NCBI GenBank assembly: GCA_022566735.1
Contig: JADFIG010000015.1
Span: 1 to 64,000 of the forward strand
Direction of reading: 5' to 3'
DNA length: 64,000 nucleotides
DNA from: Pseudomonadota bacterium
Lineage (GTDB): Bacteria; Pseudomonadota; Gammaproteobacteria; Burkholderiales; Burkholderiaceae_C
Below are positions 1 through 8,479 of this stretch, piece after piece (positions within the stretch are counted from its first letter, which is position 1; each line of letters starts with the position of its first letter). A program made the translations under genes and the position numbers. The notes beneath the pieces were generated by a model. It made no database searches and was not told where the DNA came from. It saw only the letters and a program-made list of their open reading frames with translations.

Positions 1-1
1 G

Positions 2-2350
2 GGCCTCGAGATGGGCCTCCGGGAGCTCGCCACGCTGCCTGGCGTCGTGCGCATCGAAGCGCTGGACGGCCAGGGCCGTCTGCGCGTCGGCCTGTCGGTC
101 TCGGCCGACCGCCGCGTGCAGGCCAGTGAGCAGCCGGCGCCCGATCAGGTCGGGCTGGACATGGCCTGGGCGCCGATCGGGCCCGGCGGCCGCGACGGCA
201 GCATCGGCATCGCCGTGACGCCCCAGCAGGAGCTGCTCAACCTGGATGCGCTGCGCATGGACAGCGTGGTGGCCATCGGCCTGAGCGGTCTGCTGAGCAT
301 CCTGGGCGCATCGCTGCTGATGGCCTGGACTCTGGCGCCGCTGCAGCGCGTGGCGGCGTTCTCGCGCCGGCTGGTGCGCGACCCGGTGGCGCGCCTGGAC
401 ACGCATGCCGGCAGCCATGAGGTCAGCGAGCTGGCCCATGCGCTGAACGAGGCGGCCCAGGCCCTGCAGGAACAGCATGCGGCGCTGGACTCCGGCGACC
501 GCCACACCCAGGGCATCCTCGGCGCCGTGCCCGATGCACTGCTCGGCGTGGACGCGCGCGGACGCATCCTCAGTGCCTCGCCCGCCGTCGCCAGCATCTT
601 CGGCCGCGAGCCTCAGGACCTGATCGGGCACAACCTGGCCGAACTGCTGCCCGAGCTGGACGGCGACGAGATGGCCCGGCGCACCCGCGAGGGCCTGTAC
701 ATGCGCGCCAGCGGCACCCATCTGGCCCGCTTTTCGTGCGAAGCGCTGCGCCATGGCGGCACGCCGTTTCCGGCCGAGGTGTCGCTGGCCCGGCTCGACC
801 CGCTGCCGGACGACGCCGACGCCGGCCTGCGCTATGTCTGCGCGGTGCGCGACATGACCGACCAGCGCATGCTCGACGCGATGCTCAACCTCTATGTGCG
901 CGCGCTCGAGTGCAGCAGCAACGGCGTCATCATTGCCGACCTCGGGTTGCCCGGCCAGCCCATCATCTACGCCAATGCCGCCTTCGGCCGCATCACCGGC
1001 TTTGACCGGCACCAGATCATCGGCCGCGGCTGCAACATGCTGCTGGGCGAAGACCTCGACCAGCCCGAGAGCCGCGCGCTGGACGATGCCATCGCCGCCG
1101 GGCGCAGTGCCACCGTGGTGCTGCGCCACTACCGTGCCGACGGCAGCCTGTTCTTCGACGAGGTGTCGGTCGCGCCGGTGCTGGACGAAATGGGAGAGCC
1201 CCAGCACTACGTCTACATCCTCAATGACGTGACCGAACGCGAACGCGCCCGCCTCGCGATCGCCGAGCGCAATGCGCGACTCAACGCCGTCTTCGACCTC
1301 AGCCCCGACGGCTTCGTCGTGTTCGACCGCGAAGGCCAGCTCGTCTATGCCAACCAGGCCTTCCTCGCGATGACCGGGCTGAGCGGCCAGGTGCTGGCCG
1401 AAGGCCTGAGCCTGGCCGAGTTCGATCTGCGCCTGGCCAGCTCCTGCGCCCCGGAGGCGCCCTATCCGCCGACCCATCTGGCCGCAGACGCCAGCCAGCG
1501 GGTCGAACTGCTGCAACTGGCCAAGCCGGGGGCGCGCGTGCTGACAAGGCTGACCCGCCACAACGCCGGCGGCCAGGGCGAGTCCATCCTCTACTTCCGC
1601 GATGTCACCCACGAGACCGAGGTGGACCGCATGAAGAGCGAATTCCTGACCACGGCCGCCCACGAGCTGCGCACCCCCATGGTCAGCGTGTTCGGCTTCA
1701 CCGAACTGCTGCTTCAGCGGCCGGTGCCCGAGGGCCGCCGTCGCGATGTGCTGGAGACCATCCATCGCCAGGCCTCGCTGCTGATCACGATGATCAACGA
1801 CCTGCTGGACCTGGCGCGCATTGAGTCCCGCCAGGGCCGCGACCTGCGCCGTGAGAGCGTGCCGCTGGGCGAGCTGGTGCGTGACACCGTGGCGCGCATG
1901 ACCGGCGCCCTCTCCGGCCACGAGCTGCGCGTCGAGCTGCAGGCCGCCCACGCGATGGCCGCGCTCTGGGCCGACGCCACCAAGACCTCGCAGGCGCTGA
2001 CCAATGTGCTGTCCAACGCGATCAAGTACTCGCGCCCCGGCACCGTGGTTCGCGTGTCCAGCCTGGAGCGCGAGGGCCGCTTGGGCATCGTCGTCAGCGA
2101 CCAGGGCATCGGCATGACGACGGCGCAGCTCGCGCGCATCTTCGAGCGCTTCTACCGTGCCGACCCCAGCGGAAACATCCCGGGCACCGGCCTGGGCATG
2201 AGCCTGGTCAAGGAGATCATGGAGCAGCAGCAGGGCGAGGTCGAGATCCGCAGCGAGGCCGGTATCGGCACCGCCGTCACGCTGTGGCTGCCGCTTGCGG
2301 CAAGCGCCGCTGGCGCGCAGGCCGCGCTGCCCGCCCCGGCGGGCGGGTAG
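2..2350 (+). CDS. PAS-domain sensor histidine kinase, 5' end cut by window edge
   Basis: The reading frame is open from base 2, so the true start lies outside the window. The visible part holds the end of a periplasmic sensor region, one membrane segment (about bases 266-330), a HAMP linker, three PAS-like domains (about 510-865, 885-1240, 1280-1610), a HisKA domain and a HATPase domain. The phospho-acceptor histidine is at 1661-1663 (HELRTP). The ATP-lid motif GTGLGM lies near 2184-2200. It should autophosphorylate at the inner membrane in response to a signal read by the sensor or PAS domains. No response regulator gene adjoins it here, so the partner is unknown; one may lie upstream of the window. 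Assignment as a kinase is certain, the ligand is not. Confidence 0.93.
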   Translation, partial: GLEMGLRELATLPGVVRIEALDGQGRLRVGLSVSADRRVQASEQPAPDQVGLDMAWAPIGPGGRDGSIGIAVTPQQELLNLDALRMDSVVAIGLSGLLSILGASLLMAWTLAPLQRVAAFSRRLVRDPVARLDTHAGSHEVSELAHALNEAAQALQEQHAALDSGDRHTQGILGAVPDALLGVDARGRILSASPAVASIFGREPQDLIGHNLAELLPELDGDEMARRTREGLYMRASGTHLARFSCEALRHGGTPFPAEVSLARLDPLPDDADAGLRYVCAVRDMTDQRMLDAMLNLYVRALECSSNGVIIADLGLPGQPIIYANAAFGRITGFDRHQIIGRGCNMLLGEDLDQPESRALDDAIAAGRSATVVLRHYRADGSLFFDEVSVAPVLDEMGEPQHYVYILNDVTERERARLAIAERNARLNAVFDLSPDGFVVFDREGQLVYANQAFLAMTGLSGQVLAEGLSLAEFDLRLASSCAPEAPYPPTHLAADASQRVELLQLAKPGARVLTRLTRHNAGGQGESILYFRDVTHETEVDRMKSEFLTTAAHELRTPMVSVFGFTELLLQRPVPEGRRRDVLETIHRQASLLITMINDLLDLARIESRQGRDLRRESVPLGELVRDTVARMTGALSGHELRVELQAAHAMAALWADATKTSQALTNVLSNAIKYSRPGTVVRVSSLEREGRLGIVVSDQGIGMTTAQLARIFERFYRADPSGNIPGTGLGMSLVKEIMEQQQGEVEIRSEAGIGTAVTLWLPLAASAAGAQAALPAPAGG

Positions 2351-2457
2351 GCGCCCCCCCAAGGCGCCAATCGAGACGCGGCGCTGGCGCCACGGTGACA
2401 GCCTGCGGGCCCGGCCGCGGCACAGAATCGGGAGCACCGATCCCTCCCGAAAGCCTC

Positions 2458-3084
2458 ATGAGCACACGCGCCCGCCTCACCCGCATGGACGAGAGCACCC
2501 GCGAGGACTGGGCTCTGATCGTGCCCGAGGCGATGCAGATGGCACGCGGCCTGCCCGACCGCGTGCTCGCCCATCTGCGCCTGCTGGATGGCGATTTCGG
2601 CGGCTTCCTGGTCGACCGCCTGACCCACAGCCTGCAGGCCGCCACCCTCGCGCATGCGGACGGCCGCGACGAGGAATATGTCTGCTGCGCGCTGCTGCAC
2701 GACATTGGCGACACCCTGGGCAGCTACAACCACCCGGACATCGCCGCGGCCATCCTCAAGCCCTTCGTGAGCGAGGCCAACCTCTGGATGGTGCAGCACC
2801 ATGGCATCTTCCAGGGCCACAACTTCTTCCACCACATCGGCCTGGACCGCGACATGCGCGAGCAGTTCCGCGGCCACCCGCACTTCGAGCGCACGGCCGA
2901 GTTCATCGAACGCTACGACAACCCGGCCTTCGACCCGGCGGGCGAGGCCCTGCCACTGGCCGAGTTCGAGCCCATGTTGCGCCGCGTGATGGCTGCGCCG
3001 CGGCAGTCGGTCTACAAGGCGGCGATGGCGCAGGACGAGGCCGGCAACCAGGGCCCCGTCAGCGCAGCACCTCGGCCTGCTTGA
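2458..3084 (+). CDS. HD-domain metal-dependent protein, PhnZ/MIOX-like subtype possible
   Basis: 208 residues. A start at 2458 fits the first residues MSTRAR; the frame upstream is open but arginine- and proline-rich and not protein-like. Visible metal-ligand pattern: H58, H81-D82 (LLHDIGD), H92, H114/H115 (QHHGIFQ), D154/D160. An HD with further histidines and a late aspartate is the layout of HD-type diiron proteins. These include both phosphohydrolases and mixed-valence oxygenases such as PhnZ and TmpB; which applies cannot be told from sequence alone. The 3' end overlaps the convergent lipoprotein gene by 26 bp. It may be co-transcribed with the kinase gene 107 bp upstream. Confidence 0.8.
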   Translation: MSTRARLTRMDESTREDWALIVPEAMQMARGLPDRVLAHLRLLDGDFGGFLVDRLTHSLQAATLAHADGRDEEYVCCALLHDIGDTLGSYNHPDIAAAILKPFVSEANLWMVQHHGIFQGHNFFHHIGLDRDMREQFRGHPHFERTAEFIERYDNPAFDPAGEALPLAEFEPMLRRVMAAPRQSVYKAAMAQDEAGNQGPVSAAPRPA

Positions 3085-3667
3085 GCAGCGAGGCGACGTG
3101 CTCGACGATGGCCTGGCGGCACTGCGGCTTGTTGTCCGACACGGTGGCCTGCTTGGCGTAGCAGGAGGTGAAGTCCGACTTGAACTTGGCCTGCATCAAG
3201 GCGCTGTAGAGGCGTTGCTCCGGGGCCTCGCCTTGCAGCACGGTCAGGTGCCAGGTGCGCCCGCTGATGCCGCTGCGCGAGGAATGGACGAGGGACTTCA
3301 GGCTCATGATGACGACGTGGCCGCGGCCCGCGAAGGGCTTGAGGTCCGGCTCCGGGGCCGTGCTGTGCGCGACGGTGAAGGTCACCCCGGGCCAGCGGGA
3401 TGACAGCTCGGTCTGCAAGGCCTCGCCGAAGCGGGTGTATTCGAGGAAGGGCGGGTACTCGGCCTGGTCGGGCGCGAACGGGCGCGAGGTCCACTCCATG
3501 CGGGAGTCCAGCACGATCACCATGTCGCTGGCCGGGCGGGGCGCCGTCGGGCGCGTGGGCCGGGTGACGTCGTAGGTGTAGGGCGGTGCGATCTGGGCGC
3601 AGCCTGCGGTCAGCAGCAGGGCGGCGGCGCCGAGCAGGGCGCTCAGGCAACGGTGCCATGGACTCAT
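3059..3667 (-). CDS. Predicted lipoprotein of unknown function
   Basis: 202 residues. The start at 3667 is set by a strong ribosome site (AAGGAGGAG) 5-6 bases upstream. The N-terminus is a lipoprotein signal: positive residues, a hydrophobic stretch, then the lipobox LTAGC with the lipidated cysteine at residue 23. The mature part begins proline-rich and then looks like a mixed alpha/beta domain. Two further cysteines are in the C-terminal third (segments TSCYAK and KPQCRQ). I do not recognise the family. The protein should be anchored to a membrane facing the periplasm. It follows no obvious operon partner; the SDR gene ends 108 bp upstream on the same strand. Confidence 0.8.
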   Translation of the reverse strand: MSPWHRCLSALLGAAALLLTAGCAQIAPPYTYDVTRPTRPTAPRPASDMVIVLDSRMEWTSRPFAPDQAEYPPFLEYTRFGEALQTELSSRWPGVTFTVAHSTAPEPDLKPFAGRGHVVIMSLKSLVHSSRSGISGRTWHLTVLQGEAPEQRLYSALMQAKFKSDFTSCYAKQATVSDNKPQCRQAIVEHVASLLKQAEVLR

Positions 3668-3775
3668 CGTGTCTCCTCCTTGTGTGGGTTGTTGTCCGAG
3701 GGGGCTCGGGCCGGACATGGTAAGGGGACTCTGTGGCAAGCGTGTGGCAAACACGCGGTGGACGCGGCCCTGGGC

Positions 3776-4585
3776 TCAGTGCCCCGCCATCTTCGCCGTC
3801 ACCCAGTGGTTGAGCCAGCCGGGTGAGAGCTTGGAGAGCAGCGCGAAGCACTTCGTCTGCAGGCCCACGTGCGTGTGCAGCGGCAGGCGGCGCGGGGCGC
3901 GGCGGGCGAGATCCCACACGGTGCGCGCGACGTCGTCGGCGCTCAGGCGCACGCCCAGCATCTTCACCGTCTTCATGCGGCTGACGTCGTCACGGACCAT
4001 GGCGGTGTCGACGAACAGGGGCAGCACGTCGACCACGCGGATGCCCTGGCTGCGCCACTCGATGTCCAGCGCCTCGGTCAGGCTGCGCACGGCCGCCTTC
4101 GTGGCCGAGTAGCTGGCCAGTTCGGGCTGGCCGTGCAGGGCCGAGGCCGAGCACATGTTGATGACGCGGCTGCCCGGCGTGGCGCGCAACAAAGCGTGTG
4201 CGGCATGGCAGCCGTTGATGACGCCCTTGAGGTTGACGTCCACCACGAGGTGGTGCCGGGCCAGCTCGGCCTGCTCGAAGGGCCGCGTGACGGACACGCC
4301 GGCGTTGTTGAAGAGCACGTCCAGGCGGCCGCCCGAGGCGCGGGCGAAGTCCTGCAGCGCGGCCTGCCAGTCACCCGCTTGCACCACGTCCAGCCGCCCG
4401 GCGATGCCGTGCTGGGCGCACAGGCGCTGGCGCTGGGCCTCGACGGCATCGGCATCCAGGTCGTAGAGACCGACGAACCAGCCGGCACGCGCGAAGCGCT
4501 CGGCCACGGCCAGGCCGATGCCCGCGGCAGCGCCGGTGACGAGGATGGCGGGGCGGGGGGTGGCTTGACGAGGGGTTGCGCGCAT
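3776..4585 (-). CDS. Short-chain dehydrogenase/reductase (SDR)
   Basis: 269 residues. Classical SDR features: cofactor motif TGAAAGIG at 17-24, NNAG at 93-96, catalytic Ser146, Tyr159 and Lys163 (YSATK). It should oxidise or reduce an alcohol/ketone with NAD(P)H. The frame stays open far upstream through the monooxygenase gene, but the ATG at 4585 is the first that gives a normal SDR N-terminus. It starts 11 bp after the stop of the Baeyer-Villiger monooxygenase gene, so the two form an operon. An alcohol dehydrogenase followed by a Baeyer-Villiger enzyme is a common alcohol-to-ketone-to-ester route, which suggests the pathway here. Confidence 0.92.
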   Translation of the reverse strand: MRATPRQATPRPAILVTGAAAGIGLAVAERFARAGWFVGLYDLDADAVEAQRQRLCAQHGIAGRLDVVQAGDWQAALQDFARASGGRLDVLFNNAGVSVTRPFEQAELARHHLVVDVNLKGVINGCHAAHALLRATPGSRVINMCSASALHGQPELASYSATKAAVRSLTEALDIEWRSQGIRVVDVLPLFVDTAMVRDDVSRMKTVKMLGVRLSADDVARTVWDLARRAPRRLPLHTHVGLQTKCFALLSKLSPGWLNHWVTAKMAGH

Positions 4586-4596
4586 GTGCGGGCTCC

Positions 4597-6054
4597 TCAG
4601 GCGATCAAGTGGTCGTGTGGCTTGAACGCCTTGGCCATCTGGCGGAAGGTGAAGCTGAAGCCGGGGAACATGGCGATGACGTGGCCGCTCTTGCTCTTGT
4701 ACCAACTGGTGCAACCGCCCGATTGCCACACCGTCTGCTTCATCTCGCGGTGGATCATGGTGGTGTAGTCGGCCTCGGCCTGCGGCTTGACCTCGATGGC
4801 TTTGGCGCCTTGCTTCTGCACGGCGGAGATGGCGCGGCGGATGTACTCCATCTGCGCCTCGATCACGAAGATGGCCGAGGTGTGGCCGATGCCCGTGTTC
4901 GGGCCCGTGACGATGAAGAAGTTGGGGAAGCCCGGCATCGCCGTGCCCAGGTAGGCCCGCGGGAATTCGGCCCAGACGTCCCGCACCGAGCGGCCGCCCT
5001 TGCCGACCACGGGGTAGGAGATCACGCCGTCGGTGGCGTCGTAGCCGGTCGAGTAGACGATCAGGTCCAGGTCGATCTGCTGACCCTTGGCGGTGAGGAT
5101 GCCGCGCGCGTTGATCTCGGCGATGCCATCGTCCTTCGGGTGCAGTTGCACATTGGGGCGGCACAGCGCGGGGTAGAGCGTGCTGGACAGGATGATGCGC
5201 TTGCAGCCGATGGTGTAGTCGGGCGTGACGGCTTGGCGGAGGGCCGGGTCGCTGATCTGCCTGGCGATGTGCTTGAGCGCGGCCTGCTGGGCCACCACGT
5301 TGAGCATCTTCTTGGAGTACTTGAAGCCGATCACGCGGCTTTCCAGCGCCCAGTAGATGGCGGTGCGCAGGGCCTTGTAGATGAGCTTGTTGCCCAGCAG
5401 CGCGCGTTCGAGCTTCGAGAACACGTGGTCGGGGCGGGGCAGCACCCAGTGCGGCGTGCGCTGGAAGACGTGGAGTTCCTTGACCTCGGGCGCGATGGCC
5501 GGGATGACCTGGGCCGCGCTGGCACCGCTGCCGATGATGGCCACGCGCTTGCCCTTGTGGTCGTAGCTGTGCTGCCAGTCGTTGGTGTGGAAGGTCTGGC
5601 CCTCGAAGGTGTCGCGGCCCTTGAAGTGGGGGATGACGGGCGTGCTCAGCGGGCCGGAGGCGTTGACGAGGAACTTGGCGGCCAGCGTTTCGCCGCCTTC
5701 CAGCAGCACCTGCCAGGTCTGCGTGGCTTCGTCCCACTGCACCTTCGTGACGTTGGCGTTGAGCTTGGTTTTTTCACGCAGGCCGTGCTTGGCCAGCACG
5801 TGGTTGGTGTACTCCACCAGCTCGTCCTGCTCGGCGAACATCTGCGACCACCGGTAGGGCTCGAACGAGAGCGAGTACAGCGGCGACTGCACATCGACCG
5901 CCGCACCGGGGTAGCTGTTCTGGCTCCAGGTGCCGCCCATCCAGGCGCGGCGTTCCAGGATGAGGAAGTCCTCGATGCCGATGCGGCGCAGGTTGATGGC
6001 CGCGGCCTGACCGCCGAAGCCGCTGCCGATGATGATCGCGGTGAACTGCTGCAT
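4597..6054 (-). CDS. Baeyer-Villiger-type flavin monooxygenase
   Basis: 485 residues, normal length for this class B flavoprotein family. It has an FAD-binding GSGFGG at 10-15, an NADPH-binding GSGASA at 175-180, and between them a match to the Baeyer-Villiger fingerprint FxGxxxHxxxW at residues 150-160 (FEGQTFHTNDW). These enzymes insert one oxygen next to a ketone carbonyl, giving an ester or lactone; the natural substrate cannot be read from the sequence. It is first in a two-gene operon with the SDR. It is transcribed divergently from a TetR-type gene across a 60-bp region, so that regulator probably controls it. Confidence 0.93.
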   Translation of the reverse strand: MQQFTAIIIGSGFGGQAAAINLRRIGIEDFLILERRAWMGGTWSQNSYPGAAVDVQSPLYSLSFEPYRWSQMFAEQDELVEYTNHVLAKHGLREKTKLNANVTKVQWDEATQTWQVLLEGGETLAAKFLVNASGPLSTPVIPHFKGRDTFEGQTFHTNDWQHSYDHKGKRVAIIGSGASAAQVIPAIAPEVKELHVFQRTPHWVLPRPDHVFSKLERALLGNKLIYKALRTAIYWALESRVIGFKYSKKMLNVVAQQAALKHIARQISDPALRQAVTPDYTIGCKRIILSSTLYPALCRPNVQLHPKDDGIAEINARGILTAKGQQIDLDLIVYSTGYDATDGVISYPVVGKGGRSVRDVWAEFPRAYLGTAMPGFPNFFIVTGPNTGIGHTSAIFVIEAQMEYIRRAISAVQKQGAKAIEVKPQAEADYTTMIHREMKQTVWQSGGCTSWYKSKSGHVIAMFPGFSFTFRQMAKAFKPHDHLIA

Positions 6055-6075
6055 GGAAGAGGCGCTGTCGGCGCA

Positions 6076-6113
6076 AAGTGAAGATGTGTGTCATCAGTTT
6101 ACAAGTGAGGATG
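6076..6113. promoter_or_regulatory. Direct repeat in BVMO/TetR divergent promoter region
   Basis: Two copies of an 11-bp sequence, AAGTGAAGATG (6076-6086) and AAGTGAGGATG (6103-6113), differ by one base and lie 27 bp apart. A TTTACA hexamer (6098-6103) between them could be a -35 element, with TCAAAT at 6121-6126 as a weak -10 reading toward the TetR gene. The position in a 60-bp divergent intergenic region makes an operator plausible. No perfect palindrome is present, so the assignment is tentative. Confidence 0.35.
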
Positions 6114-6114
6114 A

Positions 6115-6828
6115 ATGTCGTCAAATCGGGGAATGACCTCATCTCCTCCCAGCCTTGCAGCGGAGCGCCTGGACCCCGCGCGCCCGGATCCGGGCCGCTC
6201 GGATCCGGGCCGATCCTATGGCGGCGTCACCCAGGCCGAGCGCACGGCCCGGCGGCGCGCGAGCTTCCTCGACGCCGGCCTGCAGGTGTTTGGCAGCACC
6301 GGTTTCCGCACGGCCACGGTGCGGCAGCTGTGCCGCGAGGCGGGGTTGACCGACCGCTACTTCTACGAGTCCTTCGCGTCGATCGAGGACCTGCTGGTGG
6401 CCGTGTACGAGCGCGAATTCGACCACCTGCAGCAGGTGGTGCTGGCCACGTTGGCGGGCGATGCCGCGCAACAAGACCCCATGGCGGCGGTCGACCAGGC
6501 CTTGAAGGCCCTGTTCGAGATGGCCTCCGAGCCCCGCGTGGCGCGGGTGTGCTGGCTGGAGGTGCTGGGGGTGAGCGCCCGCGTGGACGGCGTCTACACC
6601 CGCAACATCGAGCGCTTCGCGGCCCTGGTGGTGGCCTTCGCCCGGCAGCGGCTGGGCGCGATCACGCTCAGCGAGCCCGAGTCGCGCATGCTGGGCATCG
6701 CCCTGATCGGCGCGGTCAGCCAGCCGGTGACGCACTGGCTGCTGGGCGGCTACCAGGAAGACCGCGCGACCATGGTGGCGGCCACGTCGCGGGTGTTCCG
6801 TGGCGTGATCCTGGGCCTCAGTGGCTGA
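6115..6828 (+). CDS. TetR/AcrR-family transcriptional regulator
   Basis: 237 residues. Residues 40-90 form a TetR helix-turn-helix (core TVRQLCREAGLTDRYFYESF), followed by a helical ligand-binding domain. The first 35 residues are proline- and arginine-rich and contain two near-identical RSDPGRS-like stretches. The start at 6115 has a GTGAGG ribosome site; an ATG at 6133 is the alternative. It is divergent from the Baeyer-Villiger monooxygenase/SDR operon, the usual arrangement for a local repressor that responds to the pathway substrate. The 3' end overlaps the convergent fmdB gene by 11 bp. Confidence 0.9.
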   Translation: MSSNRGMTSSPPSLAAERLDPARPDPGRSDPGRSYGGVTQAERTARRRASFLDAGLQVFGSTGFRTATVRQLCREAGLTDRYFYESFASIEDLLVAVYEREFDHLQQVVLATLAGDAAQQDPMAAVDQALKALFEMASEPRVARVCWLEVLGVSARVDGVYTRNIERFAALVVAFARQRLGAITLSEPESRMLGIALIGAVSQPVTHWLLGGYQEDRATMVAATSRVFRGVILGLSG

Positions 6829-7177
6829 TCATCCAGGGCCGCTTGCCGGGGAAGCTCTTGCTGCCGTTGGCGGCCGTGTGGGTGGCCTTGCTCAGTGGAC
6901 TGCCGCGGCCCGAGCAGCACCCGCAGCCCGAGGGGTGGCGCAACCGTGCATAGGCGCCCGGGTCCTTCGAGGACATGGGCGCGTGGCGCGCGGCCTCGTT
7001 GCGGTCCATGGCAAGGCGTGTGTCGCGGCCGACGCAGGCCAGGCGCGGGGCGCTGACGAACACGCGCGGCGAGGCGCTGCCGCAATCGGGACAGGTGGCG
7101 GGGTCGTTGCGCTCGGCCAGGCTGCGGAAGGCGTCGAAGCCCCCGCAGTCCGGGCACGCATAGTCGTAGGTGGGCAT
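6818..7177 (-). CDS. fmdB: FmdB-family zinc-ribbon protein
   Basis: 119 residues. The N-terminus MPTYDYACPDCG and a second pair CPDCGS form the four-cysteine zinc ribbon of the FmdB/CxxC regulatory family. A third cysteine group (GCGCCSG) lies near residue 85. FmdB was described beside formamidase in Methylophilus as a putative regulator; its molecular role is still unclear. It has a GGAG ribosome site and starts 29 bp after the fmdA stop, as the last gene of the urt-fmd run. The C-terminal 50 residues are low in complexity and probably unstructured. Confidence 0.9.
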   Translation of the reverse strand: MPTYDYACPDCGGFDAFRSLAERNDPATCPDCGSASPRVFVSAPRLACVGRDTRLAMDRNEAARHAPMSSKDPGAYARLRHPSGCGCCSGRGSPLSKATHTAANGSKSFPGKRPWMISH

Positions 7178-7206
7178 GCGAGGGCTCCTTCGTCAGTGGG
7201 CCGAGG

Positions 7207-8442
7207 TCATTTGACGATGTCGTGCGAGATCGGCAGGTCGATGCTGCCGTCGAGCATCTTCACCGGGCCGGCGGCCGTGGGGTTGATGTCGAACTCGAAG
7301 ATCTCGGTGGGCAGCCACAGGGTGGCGCAGGCGTTGGGGATGTCGACCACGCCGCTGATGTGGCCCTGCACCGGCGCCGTGCCCAGCAGGGAATAGGCCT
7401 GCGCGCCGGAGTAGCCGAACTTCTTGAGGTACTCGATGGCGTTCAGACAGGCCTGGCGGTAGGCCACGTGCACGTCCAGGTAGTGCTGCTTGCCTTGCTC
7501 GTCCACCGAGATGCCTTCGAAAATCAGGTAGTCCTTGTAGTTGGGCGTGATCGGGCTGGGCTTGAAGATCGGGTTCTTGATGCCGTACTTGGCCATGCCG
7601 CCCTTGATGACGTTGACGCGCATGTGCACCCAGCCGGCCATCTCGATGGCGCCGCAGAAGGTGATCTCGCCGTCGCCCTGGCTGAAGTGCAGGTCGCCCA
7701 CCGACAGGCCGGCACCCTCGACGTAGACCGGGAAGAAGACCTTGGAGCCGCGCGAGAGGTCCTTGATGTCGCAGTTGCCGCCGTGCTCGCGCGGCGGCAC
7801 GGTGCGCGCACCTTCGGCAGCGATCTTGTCTTTGAGCTCGCCCGTGGCCTTGCCGGCGTGGGCCGTCCTGGCGAAGGGCGGGTTGGCCAGCGGGGGCACG
7901 CGGTCGGGCTGGGTGGCAATGAAGTCCACCTCACGCTCGTTCCACGTGGCCAGCATCCTGGGGTCGGGCAGGCAGCCGATCAGGCCGGGGTGGATGAGGC
8001 CGGCGAACTCGACACCGGGGATGTGGCGGCTCTTGGTGAACATGCCGTTGAAGTCCCAGATGGACTTCTGCGCATGCGGGAAGTGCTCGGTCAGGAAGCC
8101 GCCGCCGTTGGTCTTGCTGAAGAAGCCGTTGAAGCCCCACAGGCTGTCGTCGCGGGCGCCGATGTCCAGCAGGTCCACCACCAGCAGGTCGCCGGGCTCG
8201 CAGCCCTTGACGCCGATCGGGCCGGACAGGAAGTGCACGGTGGTCAGGTCGACGTCGCGCACGTCGTCGGCGCTGTCGTCGTTCTGGATGGCCCCGCCGG
8301 TCCAGTCGTAGGTTTCGAGGATGAAGTCGTCGCCCGGGTTGACCCAGGTGGCGATCGGGATGTCCGGGTGCCAGCGGTTGTGCACCATCGGGTTGTCGTA
8401 CGGGGATTCCTGGAGGTCGACTTTGATCAGGGTTTCAGGCAT
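7207..8442 (-). CDS. fmdA: Formamidase/acetamidase (FmdA)
   Basis: 411 residues, the normal FmdA length. The start at 8442 gives the family N-terminus MPETLIKVDL; the open frame upstream was not used. It contains the typical metal-dependent FmdA/AmdA-fold segments NRWHPDIP, GGFLTEHFP and SQGDGEITFCGAIEM. The enzyme hydrolyses formamide (and often other short amides) to the acid and ammonia in the cytoplasm. It lies 37 bp after urtE and before fmdB, in the same operon as a urea/amide ABC importer. This matches the known fmd cluster of methylotrophs, where transport and hydrolysis of short-chain amides are linked. The supply of ammonia as nitrogen source is the likely purpose. Confidence 0.96.
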   Translation of the reverse strand: MPETLIKVDLQESPYDNPMVHNRWHPDIPIATWVNPGDDFILETYDWTGGAIQNDDSADDVRDVDLTTVHFLSGPIGVKGCEPGDLLVVDLLDIGARDDSLWGFNGFFSKTNGGGFLTEHFPHAQKSIWDFNGMFTKSRHIPGVEFAGLIHPGLIGCLPDPRMLATWNEREVDFIATQPDRVPPLANPPFARTAHAGKATGELKDKIAAEGARTVPPREHGGNCDIKDLSRGSKVFFPVYVEGAGLSVGDLHFSQGDGEITFCGAIEMAGWVHMRVNVIKGGMAKYGIKNPIFKPSPITPNYKDYLIFEGISVDEQGKQHYLDVHVAYRQACLNAIEYLKKFGYSGAQAYSLLGTAPVQGHISGVVDIPNACATLWLPTEIFEFDINPTAAGPVKMLDGSIDLPISHDIVK

Positions 8443-8479
8443 GGCACACCTCGTTGTGTGAAAGGAAAGCGGATGCGGA

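Noticed and set aside
3776..5737. Single 653-residue protein joining the SDR to upstream sequence
   Set aside because: The upstream part overlaps the monooxygenase gene in another frame and is not protein-like; the SDR begins normally at 4585.
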